NCBI RefSeq assembly: GCF_027244095.1
Contig: NC_069662.1
Coordinates: 57,374,001-57,438,000, forward strand
Source: Hemicordylus capensis
Taxonomy: Eukaryota; Chordata; Lepidosauria; Squamata; Cordylidae
DNA: 64,000 nt
Reading direction: 5' to 3'
Each line of letters opens with the position of its first letter. The first letter of the stretch is position 1. Positions 1-11,745 of this stretch are shown piece by piece. The notes beneath the pieces are model-generated. The model searched no databases. It was not told where the DNA came from and worked only from the letters and a program-made list of their open reading frames with translations. Both the position numbers and the translations under genes were made by a program.

Positions 1-724
1 GTATGGGGTGGGGGTGAGGAGGAGGGGGGAAAGGAGAGGCAAATTAATCCCTGGCATAACTCATAACACCACCCTGAAGGTGGCTGAGGTGGGACTTGAA
101 GACCTAGCACCCGGTGAGGTTATCCTCACCACTTTAACCACTGCAATGCTGGGCCAGAGAACTCCTGGAACTCCTCTGTGAGCTGTACAGTCCATTCAGT
201 TTGGAGCAAAGGTCCAGAACGCAGCATGCCTAGTTGCTGCCTCTAGATTCTGGATGCCAGTGTCCCTGTTGGTAAAGAGCAATCCACATGTGTTTCTCTC
301 GCAGAAGTGCAAAGCTCTGCTAGAAGCAAACTGAGGCTGACAGGGCGTGCAAGAGGAAGTGACCCCGGCTGCCACCTGTGCAGAGCAGCGACTCAGGAAA
401 CGCCTGCTGCCGCCCTCAGAATGAAAGCACTCCGTGGAGCTATTGTCAGAAGGGCTCCAGGCACATCCTGCCACCCAGGGGAAATAGCCTCGCTGAGGCA
501 GCAGGAAGCCGTGTCTTCCCAGCAAAAGGTACTTGCTGCTCAGACACACAGTCGGTAAGGAGAAGCCAGCAAGCGCAGATTTCGACCAAGCTTTGCTCAC
601 TGGTCATTATCTCAACCACGTTCCTTTGCCCAGGAGGCAGAGGCTCCACTACTACCGTTTTGTGGGATGGGCGTCTGCATGTCATTCAAGAACAGTTTCA
701 GGAGGAGCTGATGGCTGGGTTTTT
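1..724. other. No gene recognised
   Basis: Short open frames occur on both strands, but none resembles a known protein. The last PLEKHM1 exon, expected on the minus strand below position 1393, was not found here and probably lies before the window. A pyrimidine-rich stretch ending in an AG occurs near position 303 on the plus strand, but only nine codons follow before a stop, so I do not call an exon. Confidence 0.4.
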
Positions 725-920
725 CCCCAGCGTCCACACAGAAGAAGAGGCAGTGGCTGTAGCTCAATGCTAGAACACATGCTTAGCAGGCCGAAGATTC
801 CACCCCAGATTCTATCCCCAGCATCTCCTGGGGAAAATTCCTGCCTCCGGTCCTGAGAGAGCCACTGCCAGTCAGAGTAGACAGTACGGAGCTAGATGGG
901 CCAATGGTCTGGTTTGGTAG
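725..920 (+). repeat. SINE fragment with the shared lizard SINE tail
   Basis: The second half (about 845-905) contains the phrase for 'gccactgccagtc... gagctagatgg(g/a)ccaatggtctg' that recurs at 38130-38200 and 45845-45910. The first half looks like a degenerate pol III promoter head. I infer a SINE copy; its exact family is uncertain. Confidence 0.55.
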
Positions 921-954
921 ATGGTTTGGTTTCCTGCATTCCCTAAGGCAGTTC

Positions 955-1265
955 TCTACCCCCGCAAAGGGCTCACAATTAGTTATCTATTTAGTACATG
1001 TATCTAGTGCCCCCCACAAAAAACGTCCCCGGGCAGGTCACAATATAAAACCCATTAAAACATGATTAAAACAATTTAAAATACAAGAAAAACTCTAAAA
1101 CCAAAGAAACTATAAACTAAAAGCCTGAAACTATAAAACTCTAAAACTTTGAAACTATAAACTAAAAGCGTGACTAAACAGGCTTCTACTTCCTTCTTAA
1201 AAACATTCAGAGAAGGGGTAACTCTAATTTTGATAGGAAGCATGCTCCAGAGTCCCGGGGCAACT
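955..1265 (-). mobile_element. L2-type LINE 3' end
   Basis: Read on the minus strand this is the L2 3' coding end and tail: an A-rich, low-complexity stretch of 'aaaactataaa' phrases preceded by the conserved 'ccagagtcccggggcaac' block. The same arrangement recurs at 39.6, 60.4, 61.2 and 61.6 kb. It lies in the last PLEKHM1 intron. Confidence 0.7.
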
Positions 1266-1391
1266 CTGGGGCCGGTGGGGGGGGGATATATATATATTTA
1301 AAGGTGGACAGACTGGAGGGACACTGTGGTGGGGCTGAACAGGGCCAGCTGCTCTACTTCCACCAACAGGAGAGAATAACCACTGCGCTCA

Positions 1392-1550
<159 letters not shown>

Positions 1551-2223
1551 CTACGAACAGAGAAGATCTATTAGCAGGTGGGGTGGGGTGGGGTGGGGGT
1601 GGGAAGGTGCTTCTCCTTCTGCCTTCCACCACTCATGCACGTTCTCAACCCACTGGGCAGATTTCTTTACAAATATTTTCATCCTGCCTGTCAGCAGAAC
1701 ACTTCCAAGGCAGTTATGATACCAAGATGCCAGAGGGCTTATAACTTCCCATCTGGAGATCCAACAGAACAACAAAGCATTTGTAACAAGGAGAATGGAC
1801 AAATAAATTAGTCACGTGCTTTCTCTCTCATAAACCTCTCCAAATTATTCTGGAAAGGCAGGATGCAAATCTATTAAATAGTCAGAATAGTGGCAGGAGT
1901 TCAATTTAAGCCCTTTCTCAGGGTTCAGAGAGAAAGTTTAAGCCAGAAACAGTTCCAAAGCTCTTTTGGAACTTTGTACTTTCCAAAGTAATGAAAGGAA
2001 AAGACTGCCTCTGAGCATGCACAGACCTGTTTTCAATATCTTGTTTGCTCCTGCTTTTCATATGTGGCACTCCGTGGCCTAAAGAATGTAGGGTTGGCCT
2101 GTTTGGGGTTTGCTGAGTTGACTCAGAGAGATTCTGCTTTGTTTTTAAGAAGTAAGATGGGGCCAGGGATATTTTCTTAGGGCACAAATCTGCCTGTAGT
2201 TTGCCTCCGTGCAGATCTCATAC
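1551..2223 (-). other. PLEKHM1: PLEKHM1 intron
   Basis: Non-coding interval between the two C-terminal exons. A GT-rich purine run (gtgggg repeats) lies at about 1578-1606. No repeat family or further gene was recognised. Confidence 0.6.
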
Positions 2224-2292
2224 CTGCTTCAGGTCAGCCACACTGTATTTATGGAGCAGCACCAGGAAGAGGCTATTCCAAAAGCTGATCAA
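2224..2292 (-). CDS. PLEKHM1: PLEKHM1 exon, 5' part missing or eroded
   Basis: On the minus strand HKYSVADLKQ is followed by a good donor (AAGCAG then GTATGAG). The human counterpart is PHRFSVADLQQ, and the phase joins cleanly to the IADG exon at 1550. Upstream, the reading frame keeps only a loose match (WNSLFLVLL against the human LNHRNYLLESP), and no convincing acceptor is seen. A Tc1/mariner remnant starts at 2301, directly next to the exon. The preceding ~130 residues of the human protein, including the first zinc-finger part (CSRQIGFSF to KELSKR), were not found between 2300 and 8716. The exon may therefore be truncated by the insertion or be part of a decaying gene. Confidence 0.65.
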
Positions 2293-2300
2293 CAAGATTA

Positions 2301-3080
2301 CAGGTGAAACTCGGAAAATTAGAATATCGTGCAAAAGTCCATTAATTTCAGTAATGCAAATTAAAAGGTGAAACTGATCTATGAGACAGACGCATTACAT
2401 GCAAAGCGAGAAAAGTCAAGCCTTAATTTGTTATAATTGTGATGATCATGGCGTACAGCTCATGAAAACCCCAAATCCACAATCTCAGAAAATTAGAATA
2501 TTACATGGAACCAAGAAGACAAGGATTGAAGAATAGAACAATATTGGACCTCTGAAAAGTATACAGTGTACTGTGCTTGATTGGCCAGCAAACTCGCCTG
2601 ACCTGACCCCATAGAGAATCTATGGGGCATTGCCAAGAGAAGGATGAGAGACATGAGACCAAACAATGCAGAATTGCTGAAGGCCGCTAATGAAGCATCC
2701 TGGTCTTCCATAATACCTCATCAGTGCCACAGGCTGATAGCATCCATGCCACGCCGCATTGAGGCAGTAATTGCTGCAAAAGGGGCCCAAACCAAGTACT
2801 GAATACATATGCATGCTTATACTTTTCAGAGGTCCGATATTGTTCTGTTCTACAATCCTTGTCTTCTTGGTTCCATGTAATATTCTAATTTTCTGAGATT
2901 GTGGATTTGGGGTTTTCATGAGCTGTACGCCATGATCATCACAATTATAACAAATTAAGGCTTGACTTATCTCGCTTTGCATGTAATGCGTCTGTCTCAT
3001 ATATCAGTTTCACCTTTTAATTTGCATTACTGAAATTAATGGACTTTTGCACGATATTCTAATTTTCCGAGTTTCACCTG
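2301..3080. mobile_element. Tc1/mariner-type element, internally deleted, with long inverted repeats
   Basis: The ends are long, near-identical inverted repeats of about 250 bp (2301-2560 and 2822-3080) beginning CAGGTGAAACTCGG. The left end is preceded by TA, as expected for this superfamily. Between them, at about 2590-2803 plus strand, a transposase C-terminus remains: SPDLTP, then ENLWGIAKRRM, ending GAQTKY and a stop. The N-terminal and most catalytic parts are missing, so it is non-autonomous. It sits directly against a PLEKHM1 exon. Confidence 0.85.
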
Positions 3081-3094
3081 TGTGTGTGTGTGTA

Positions 3095-3173
<79 letters not shown>
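3080..3173. repeat. (TG)n(TA)n microsatellite
   Basis: About 30 bases of TG repeats followed by about 60 bases of TA repeats. It begins exactly at the right end of the mariner element, where the TA target copy would be, so it may have expanded from the target site. Confidence 0.95.
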
Positions 3174-3176
<3 letters not shown>

Positions 3177-3383
3177 TATAAACAATATGGAATTCATCTT
3201 TTCCTGAAGGGGTAAAAAAGCTCACAGTATATACAGTCCTGCATACAAAGGCTAGAAACTAGCTTTGTTCTCCAAGAACACACCCTGTACACCCAAGAAT
3301 ACCTCTTCTGGCACCGGAAGAATAACTCTTCTGCAACCCAACAAAGGAGGTCCTGCTCAATACCCCACATGCTCGCACCTGAT

Positions 3384-3440
3384 TGCACAGACTGACTACA
3401 AACAAAGGCATGACGGGGTAGCAGGGATGATACCCTGGAG
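3384..3440 (+). mobile_element. Inverted fragment of the R4/Dong endonuclease region
   Basis: The plus strand encodes IAQTDYKQRHDGVAGMIPW, nearly the same as the minus-strand peptide IAQTDYKQRHDKVAGMIHW of the adjacent LINE (around 4010-4070). It therefore forms an inverted repeat with that LINE, from either a second copy or a rearranged 3' end. Confidence 0.75.
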
Positions 3441-6400
3441 GATGATGATGATGATTTACACAGTCGGACAGGTGTTATTGACTGGTTTGTTTTATCCAGA
3501 CATCAAGTCCTTCCCAAGGACCTGGGATGCCAGAATTTTATTGTCAACGTTGTTGCTGTTGTTATAGATATCGTCGCAGAATATAGGCTGTTCCCCATAA
3601 AGCTGCTTTTTGTAATTGGCTGATGGTGATTTCTGTGGCCCCTATGGTGTTGAGGTGCTCTTCAAGGCCTTTTGCAACTGCACCCAGGGCGCCAATTACC
3701 ACTGGGATTACTTTGGTCTTTTTTCTGCCACAGCCTTTCAATTTCAATTTGTAGATCTTTGTATTTGGTGATTTTTTCTATTTCTTTTTCTTCTATTCTG
3801 CTATCCCCTGGTATTGCTATGTTGATTTTTTTGACTTGTTTTTCTTTCTTCTCGACTACAGTTATATCTGGGGTATTGTGTGGCAGATGTTTGTCTGTTT
3901 GTTGTTGGTAGTCCCATAATATTTTTGCATCTTCATTTTCCACAACTTTTTCAATTTTATGGTCCCATCAATCTTTGGCTACAGGTAGCTTGTATTTTTT
4001 GCAGATGTTCCAGTGTATCATTCCTGCTACTTTGTCATGCCTTTGTTTGTAGTCAGTCTGTGCGATCTTTTTACAACAGCTGATCAGGTGGTCCACTGTT
4101 TCATCTGCTTCTTTACAAAGGCGGCACTTGCTGTTTGTTGTAGATTTTTCGACTTTTGCTCTTATTGCATTTGTTCTTAGTGCCTGTTCTTGTGCAGCCA
4201 GTATTAAACCCTCTGTTTCTTTCTTCAAGTTGCCATTCTTAAGCCATTGCCAGGTCTTGGTGATGTCTGATTTTCCACTTATTTTGTGCAAATATTGACC
4301 ATGCAGGGTCTTATTTCTCCATTTTTCTGCTCGGTTCTTGACTTGTTCTTTCTTGTAGGCCTGCTTTATTTCATTGGTGTTGAATAGTTTCTCATTATTG
4401 ACCATTTGAAGTGCATCTTCTTCACTGTCCTTGATATATTCTTCACGGCCTCTTTTCTCCTCCTCTACTGTTTGATGGACTTGCAGCATTCCTCTTCCAC
4501 CTGAGCTGCGAGGGAGGTATAGCCTATCGACATCATTGCAGGGGTGCAGAGCATGATTGATGGTCATGATTTTCCTGGTCTTACGATCTAGCGTCTCTAG
4601 CTCTGCCTGGGTCCAGTCTATTATTCCTGCAGTGTATCTGATAACAGGTATAGCCCAGGTGTTAATGGCTTGTATGGTGTTCCCGCCATTGAGTTTGGAC
4701 TTGAGGATTTTTCGAACTCTCCTGATGTATTCACTTCCAATTTTTCTTTTCACTTCAGTGTGTGCGATGTTATCAGCCTGGAGAATGCCCAAGTATTTGT
4801 AATGTTCTTTCTCTTCCAGGTTCTTGATGTTGCTTCCATTGGGTAGTTCTATTCCTTCTGATTTTTTAATTTTTCCTTTGTTCATTATTAATGCAGCACA
4901 CTTGTCTAGTCCAAACTCCATTGCTATATCACTACTGAATATACAGACAGTGTTTAGCAGTGATTCGATTTCTGACTGGGACTTTCCATACAACTTCAGA
5001 TCGTCCATGTACAGCAGATGGTTGATTTTACTTGATGTTTTAGATGTTTGGTATCCGAGGCCTGTTTTGTTTAGTATTTGTGAAAGTGGGGTCATGGCGA
5101 TTACAAACAATAGAGGGGATAGTCCTTTTAAAGACTTGGCTTTTTACCCAGGCTTTTACATAATCGTTTTTTACTGCTGTTCTTGTGTGTTTTTTATCTG
5201 CTGTCTTGTTTTTATGTATGTTTTTAGTTTGATGTTTTTACTGCTTTTATTGTATGTTTTAATTTTTGTAAACCACCTTGGGGTTTTCTTTTAACGAAAG
5301 GCGGTATAAAAATGTAAAAATAAAAAAATAAAAATAAAATAGTGAGTCCCCTTGGAAAATGCCTCTTCTAATGCTAACCTGTCCAAGTGCCTCGCCATTG
5401 ATTGTTAACTGTGTACTCCACATGCTCATTGCTTTTTTAATAAATAGCTGGATGTTTTTGCTGACACCAGTTGTTTCTAAACATTTTAGTATCCATGTGT
5501 GAGGCAATGAATCGAAGGCTTTCTTGTAGTCAATCCATGCAACACTTAGATTTGTTTTTCTTCTCTTGCAGTTTTCTAAAATCATTTTGTCAATCAGCAG
5601 CTGGTCTTTTGTGCCTCTGGTGTTCGGGCAATTTCCTTTCTGTTCAACTGGAAGCTGTTTGTTAGTTAATAAGTGTTGCATCACTTCATCTGCTATTATT
5701 CTAGTTAATAATTTGAACATGGTTGGCTGGCAGGTTATCGGTCTATAATTACTTGGAACTGCACCTTTTGCTGGGTCTTTCATGATGAGAAGAGTTTTCC
5801 CAGTTGTTAGCCATTGTTCAATATCACCACCTTTCATAATGTGATTGAACTGTTTTGATAGTTGTTTATGAAGGCTTGTTAGGTGTTTAAGCCAAAAGCC
5901 ATGCAGTTCATCGTCGCCTGGCACAGTCCAATTTTTAATTTTCTTTGCTCTTTCACTTATTAATTCTGGTGTTATTATTAGATCTTGCATTTGTTGGTTA
6001 CATTTTTTGACCTCTTTCATCCAGCCTGCTTTTTTATTATAATCTATTGGATTGTCCCATAATTTCCCCCAGAATTGCACTGTTTCTTCTTTATTTGGTG
6101 TTTCTAGGTTTCTTGCAGTTTCTCCTTCTATGCTTTGGTAGAAACGTCTCTGATTCGACTGGAATTGGCGATTCTGCCTGTGTTGTGTAATTCTGGCTTC
6201 ATATCTGTTAATCTTCTTTGACACTGCTGTTATTTGCTGCTTTATTATTTCCAGGACTTCTCTAATTTTCCTGGAATCTAGGTGGTATTTTTGGATCAGA
6301 TACTGTTTGGTGTTTTCATTCTTCAGCTTCTTGTCTTTCATATCTTTCAATTTACTAGCATCTGAGCTAAGCCTGGCGATTTTATTTTCTAATCTAATCT

Positions 6401-7470
6401 TCCATTTAGGTGATGTACTACTTTCTTTTTTTTACAGGTCCACTGATCTTATATCTGAGCTTTTGTGTAGTTATTGTTGCTGCACTGTACATTAGTTGGT
6501 TTGTTTCTTGCAAATTATTGGTTGTTATTTCTGCAAGTGCAGCATTGACATCTTTTAATGCCTGAACAAGTTGTTTTTTGGCAACTGTTTTTAGAACTGG
6601 AAGTCAAACCCTGGTGGTTGTTTGGTTCATGTGCTCAGTTATTTTTTGCTTTAGTTCTTGTTGCTTTTCTGTTAAATGGCATTCAGGTTTTTGAGGTGAA
6701 GGCAAAGGGGAGGTTGCCTGCTTTTGATTTTGAAACAGTTCAGCAACAGTGGCATCCTTTATTTCCAACACCTCCTCCACCTGCGCCTGAGCAACTTCTT
6801 CAGTTGGCGGTAATTCTTCTTCCATATCTTGAGCCTGTGTTGCTCTTTGCAGTTCTTCCAGCTCAACTCCTGTGAATACTTTATTTCTTATTATGAATCT
6901 TCTCTTGTATGCTAGCCTTTGTTCTGTTATTTCTGTATCTGGATGCTTCTCTTTCCAAATTTGGTACATTCTTTTTAAATAACCTCTTCTAGTTGGACTA
7001 GACTTGTAATAGTAGATCATTATTTCCTTGTTGACATTTTTCGTATATTTTTTTCGGTTAAGCGACATTTCTTCCAGTAACTTTGCAGGCTCCAGCCCTG
7101 GTTGCTCAACTGAAGATCCTGATTCCTGTTGCCCACTTGCCACCAGATGTCCAGGGACTATAGCACCTGGCGCAGTCCTTGTTGACCCGGGCGACGACCG
7201 ATCCGGTATAGATTTATTAAAGTTACGTCTCACCATATTGTTGATGGGAGAGGCACTCTTTGTCTGGCTCCTCTGGTGAGACCTGTCCAGTATGGTTGGA
7301 CCTCTGGCATAGCTCTCACCTTCCTCAGAGAACGCGAGCCCCACAACCACGCCAAGGTAGTGCCTCACTGGGGGAATGACCATGATGATTAGTATCATTT
7401 GGATGGTCCATCTAAGCATCAAAATATCTGAAGCCATCTCTTTTGAGTAACATGATCTCTGCACTTCCAT
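3440..7470 (-). mobile_element. R4/Dong-type non-LTR retrotransposon, near full length, inactive
   Basis: Minus-strand LINE. The N-terminal part lies at about 6604-7270. The reverse transcriptase spans 6350-4200 and includes NYRPIT, AWIDYKKAFDSLPH, RGIFQGDSL and the catalytic LLYMDD (near 5010). A restriction-like endonuclease end at 4130-3560 has a CxxC...HxxxxC knuckle (KCRLCKEADETVDHLISCC) and a PDI motif. Lack of an APE domain and presence of the C-terminal REL-type nuclease place it in the R2/R4 superclade; TGA/ATG microsatellite at the 3' tail (3440-3455) fits R4/Dong. The coding region is split across frames and interrupted by another LINE tail at 5125-5345. It lies in a PLEKHM1 intron in the same orientation as the gene. 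Confidence 0.85.
5125..5345 (+). mobile_element. LINE/SINE 3' tail inserted in the R4/Dong RT gene
   Basis: Plus-strand tail of L2/CR1 type: 'gtaaaccaccttgggg', then 'aggcggtataaaaatg' and a TAAA-rich end. It splits the RT frame exactly between GDSL and the following PLLFVIAM-like peptide. Short matching bases (GGACT) flank it as a possible target duplication. Confidence 0.75.
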
Positions 7471-7471
7471 T

Positions 7472-7868
7472 TAGGGATGTGCACAAGGCACTGAACTGGT
7501 CCAGGAGAGGGCTGAAATGGTTCGGCGCTCCGAGGCATCGCCCAGGTGGGACAGTGAGCGGCACCTTTAAAAGGGGGTCCAGCAGGTCCTTGCCTGCTCT
7601 CTGCCACTCCATGCAGCTTCCTGCTGCAGCAGTGCTGCCCCCAACAGCAGCGGCAATACTTTGCTGACCACGGGAATGGCGTCCACACATGCTGCTGCAT
7701 GTGGGCTGTTGGGGAGAGCACCGCTGCAGCAGGAAGCTGCATGGAGCAGCAGAGAGCAGGTAAGGACCTGCTGTGCTCCGTTATGAAGGTGCTGCTCACC
7801 GCTCCCCCCACCCGTGGCAGCACCTTGGAGCTGAAACAGTGCACAAACCTCTGTTTGTGCAATCCCTA
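7472..7868. mobile_element. hAT-type MITE (TAGGGATGTGCA ends)
   Basis: Starts TAGGGATGTGCACAA and ends with the inverted form TTGTGCAATCCCTA. The inside is a GC-rich imperfect palindrome (7570-7790). The termini match those of the large hAT element at 15362-25635. An exact 8-bp target duplication was not confirmed. Confidence 0.65.
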
Positions 7869-7965
7869 ATTCCTTTTCTTCTTATTTATTTATTCTTCTT
7901 CTATGTAAACTGCTTTGAGAACTTTGGTTCAAAAGCAGTATAAATATTTGTAGTAGTAGAAAGTG
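7869..7965 (+). mobile_element. LINE 3' tail fragment
   Basis: Contains 'taaactgctttgagaact' and 'aaaagcagtataaat' followed by a TAG triplet run. The same tail is seen at 29985-30040. Confidence 0.6.
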
Positions 7966-8378
7966 CTTCTGGTCACTGGAAAGGTTCCCAAGCATAAAAT
8001 GGGGAGAACCTCACAAGGAAAATTAAGTCCTGAACTCTAGAGCAAAGGATCCTTTGATAGATGCCATTCAGAAAACATTTAGCATTCCAAGTTTATCCTA
8101 GTTATAGTGTCTGGATATTTGGTGGATCTGAATATCAAAAAAGGGAGATGGAAGAGGAGAGCAACGTGTATTGCAGGAGCAAAGGAAAACTCCAAGCCAT
8201 GACGCATGAACAAAAAGGGGCACTTTAGGTCCAGACAGCAACGAGGTTCATCAGTGAGGTGTTTGGGAGTTGGGTGGTGCTCAATGCAAGCCGATGGACA
8301 GAGGCATGCTTCTCAGTCTGCCCTCCTCCTAGCCTTCTCTCTCCCCTCCACCCCCTTCTTGTACTATTGTTTCTGCAG

Positions 8379-8507
8379 GAGGACAAAGAGAACCTCAAGC
8401 TTGCAGCTGGTAGACTTGGTGGCACTCTGCTTCAACAGTTAGTCTCATCAGTTGACCCACACAAGATCTTTTATGACTTTCCTCAATTTTATCAGGCAAA
8501 AGAATAA
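8379..8507 (+). other. Orphan exon-like open frame
   Basis: A strong pyrimidine tract (8320-8376) and TTCTGCAG acceptor precede 42 codons beginning EDKENLKLAAGRLGG and ending DFPQFYQAKE, then TAA. I do not recognise the peptide. It could be the last exon of an unknown plus-strand gene or a chance frame in the PLEKHM1 intron. Confidence 0.25.
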
Positions 8508-8695
8508 GAGGAACAGAATTATGATTTTAACAAGGAAAAAAAAAAGCCAAGAGTCTCTTGCTGTTTTTAAGTTAGAAACACCATAATGGAGGTTCCTTGA
8601 TGCCTCTTTCCAGCTCTCTCTGCTCTTGACAAAATCTGCTTCAAGACAATCTGGCACCCTTAGAGGGAAAGTTTGATCCCATCCATCCTTTGCTA

Positions 8696-9667
<972 letters not shown>

Positions 9668-9813
9668 TTATAGAGACATGGAGAACTGTGTTGGGGCAAC
9701 CTCCAGCAAAGGTGGGTTAAAGAAAAAATGATTCTTCAGCAACAACAAATGCTGCGAGCCACCATACTGTTCCCACTCTCCGTCTTCCCCACCCTGTACC
9801 ATTACTCAATTAC

Positions 9814-10052
9814 CCATCTGCCTCTGATGAACCACACTAAAGCCCTTCGATTCTCGCTTCTCGAAGTTTGGGTTTCGTGGCCTCCAATGACGACACATGA
9901 AGCTTGCCCTGATCCAGGGTATTGCTTGCTGTCAGTGATTGGCCGTCAGAAGGCCTCTCAGGTGAGGGACTGTGTGAGTTGGCAAGGCCTTTTTCTGTCT
10001 CTTCAGGAGGAGAAGGAAGGTAAAAATCATCCTCTGTGATCCAACTTGTTTT
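9814..10052 (-). CDS. PLEKHM1: PLEKHM1 linker exon (copy 1)
   Basis: The acceptor CCAACAG precedes AAAACAAGTTGG and gives KTSWITEDDFYLPSPPEETE (human NKSWISEDDFY). The 3' end reads KGFSVVHQRQM in another frame, before a donor ATGG/GTAATT; human has HKSFRVVHRRQMG. The start and end peptides lie in different frames and the 239-nt length does not fit the expected phase. I infer a small indel in the poorly conserved middle, near the LDQG segment. This is either a real frameshift in the host gene or a sequence error. The intron to the next exon is only about 175 bp. Confidence 0.8.
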
Positions 10053-10160
10053 CTGTTGGGGAACCAAAAAAAAAGAGAGGGAGACATTTATTATTTGAGT
10101 CGGCACCCAAATGTAGTGCCTCCTTACACAGATGTTATGTTCAATTCAGTGAGGCTATGC

Positions 10161-10521
10161 TGTGAGGCAGTGAGTGGGGGTCTCCTTACCTGTCTCTATG
10201 ACCCCAGGACTGACTCGTCAGGACTTCCTGTGCTGAGTCACAATCCTTCCCTTCCTCCTAGAGAGCAGATGGAAACATCTCTCTCTCTCCTTACCTATTC
10301 ATTATATAGTCCTTTAGATTAGTTTCAGGTCTTTCCTATCCAAGTGTACTTAAACCAATAAATACTTAGTATTTAGTTCTACAAGGATCTCCATGTGTTT
10401 TTTCTAAATAGCTGCAACAACTAAACCATCCTCTGCTACCCACTCTGTAACTGGAGTGTGTGCCCATTCCTTAGTGCTCTGCTGTTTTGCCCACTGGGGT
10501 AAAAATTAACAACCTCTAACA
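10161..10521. repeat. Solo LTR (LTR retroelement fossil)
   Basis: About 361 bp with TG...CA ends, closely similar to a second copy at the flanks of the large hAT element (15333-15353 plus 25636-25987). No internal retroelement genes adjoin it, so it is a solo LTR. Family unassigned. It lies between two copies of a PLEKHM1 exon segment. Confidence 0.7.
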
Positions 10522-10790
10522 GAAGCTTGCCCTGTCTGATCCAGGGTATTGCTTGCTGTCAGTGATTGGCCATCAGCAGGCCTCTCAGGTGAGGGACTGT
10601 GTGAGTTGGCAATGACTTTTTCTGTCTCTTCAGGAGGAGAAGGAAGGTGAAAATCATCCTCTGTGATCCAACTTGTTTTCTTTTTGGGAACAAAAAAAAA
10701 AAAAGAGAGGGACACATTTATTATTTGAGTCAGCACCCAAATGTGGTGTCTCCTTACAAAGATGTTATGTTCAATTCAGTGAGGCTATGC
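10522..10790 (-). pseudogene. PLEKHM1: Duplicate of PLEKHM1 linker exon segment (copy 2)
   Basis: This segment repeats 9899-10160 with roughly 90% identity. It includes the exon part (10522-10679: KTSWITEDDFHLPSPPEETE ... SNTLDQ) and about 110 bases of upstream intron. The exon's 3' portion and donor are absent because the segment is cut at the LTR boundary. The acceptor has become purine-rich (CCCAAAAAG). It differs from copy 1 by a 4-base stretch after LDQ and by several substitutions. Most likely it is a partial, non-functional exon duplicate. Confidence 0.8.
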
Positions 10791-11237
10791 AGTTCCAGAC
10801 ACATAGCAAATTACTTTTGGCACAAGTCTTTTTGTTTTGTTTTAATCACATTAGTGGCTGTATAGAAGTGACACACAATTCCTGTTTTGAGGGTTTACAG
10901 TCTTTAAACATAATTAACTACATCAAACACAATTTGATGAGCATGGGTGGAGGTAGGTGAGAAGGATTTAATAGGGGAGACTGAGAACCCTTGGCTTGGC
11001 AGGATTTAGAAGAGGGCTAGAGTTCATGATGAAAAGCTAACAACTAAACAGAACCTCCTTATTCAAAGACAATATATCTCACTCAGATTACAATATTGTG
11101 GGGAAAACCAACAGGGGAGGTCCTCTTATTTTTTCACAAGTTTGGGGGCAGATCCCTATCACTGAACACAGGATGATTAATAATGTATATAGCACTTTTG
11201 ATATGCCTGGAAAAATTCCAGCCACCAGATCCCACAG

Positions 11238-11410
11238 AAGTTTCCCACACAGGGCTTTTAAAGCCCTTTAGCTCGCATCTCTTCTGGAATGGAGAGGGTG
11301 CATTCACATGTGAGGCAGATTTACCCCGATGTCCCTGTGAGCTACCAGGGAGAACTTCACACACGATTCACTGCGTGTTAAGAGTGCAGTCTGGTTTATA
11401 TCCGAGGTTA
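11238..11410 (+). repeat. Dispersed repeat, family A (copy 1 of 4)
   Basis: Starts 'gaagtttcccacacagggc', carries 'aaagccctttag', 'tctggaatggagag', a 'cattcacatgtg' block and 'ccctgtgagctaccagggag'. Clear relatives occur at 27310-27490, 44530-44715 and 56280-56470. I do not know the family; the compact conserved length suggests a non-autonomous DNA transposon. Confidence 0.7.
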
Positions 11411-11554
11411 AAAAAAAAATCCACTTTTTGCTTCAGGTTTTTTGGGATAACTTTGAGTTTGCAGTAAAGCCTTAAGAAAACTCACACTAAAGCCTGCTAT
11501 ATGGAGAACTCCACAGAGATTTGATGCTGGTGCCTAGGAATCTGAAATACTTAC

Positions 11555-11745
11555 TCAGATTTGTATGGCATTTTCTTTGCACTCACAGTAACCTTGCGAG
11601 GCAGGTCATTAACGTACCTATTTTATAGATGAGGAACTGAGGCTTAGTGTTTGTGTTTCATCCATGGCTAGGCAATGAATCAAAAGTGGAGCTGGGATCT
11701 GAACTTGTGCCTCCCAGATCTCAGTTCATTAATCTCGCTGATGTG
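11555..11745 (-). repeat. MIR / CORE-SINE
   Basis: Contains 'ttgcgaggcaggtcatta', 'ttttatagatgaggaactga' and 'agtggagctgggatctgaac', the conserved core of MIR. It is an ancient amniote SINE relic in the PLEKHM1 intron. Confidence 0.8.

Noticed and set aside
3010-3225. Frame with poly(Tyr-Ile) and poly(Thr-His)
   Set aside because: It simply translates the (TA)n/(TG)n microsatellite.
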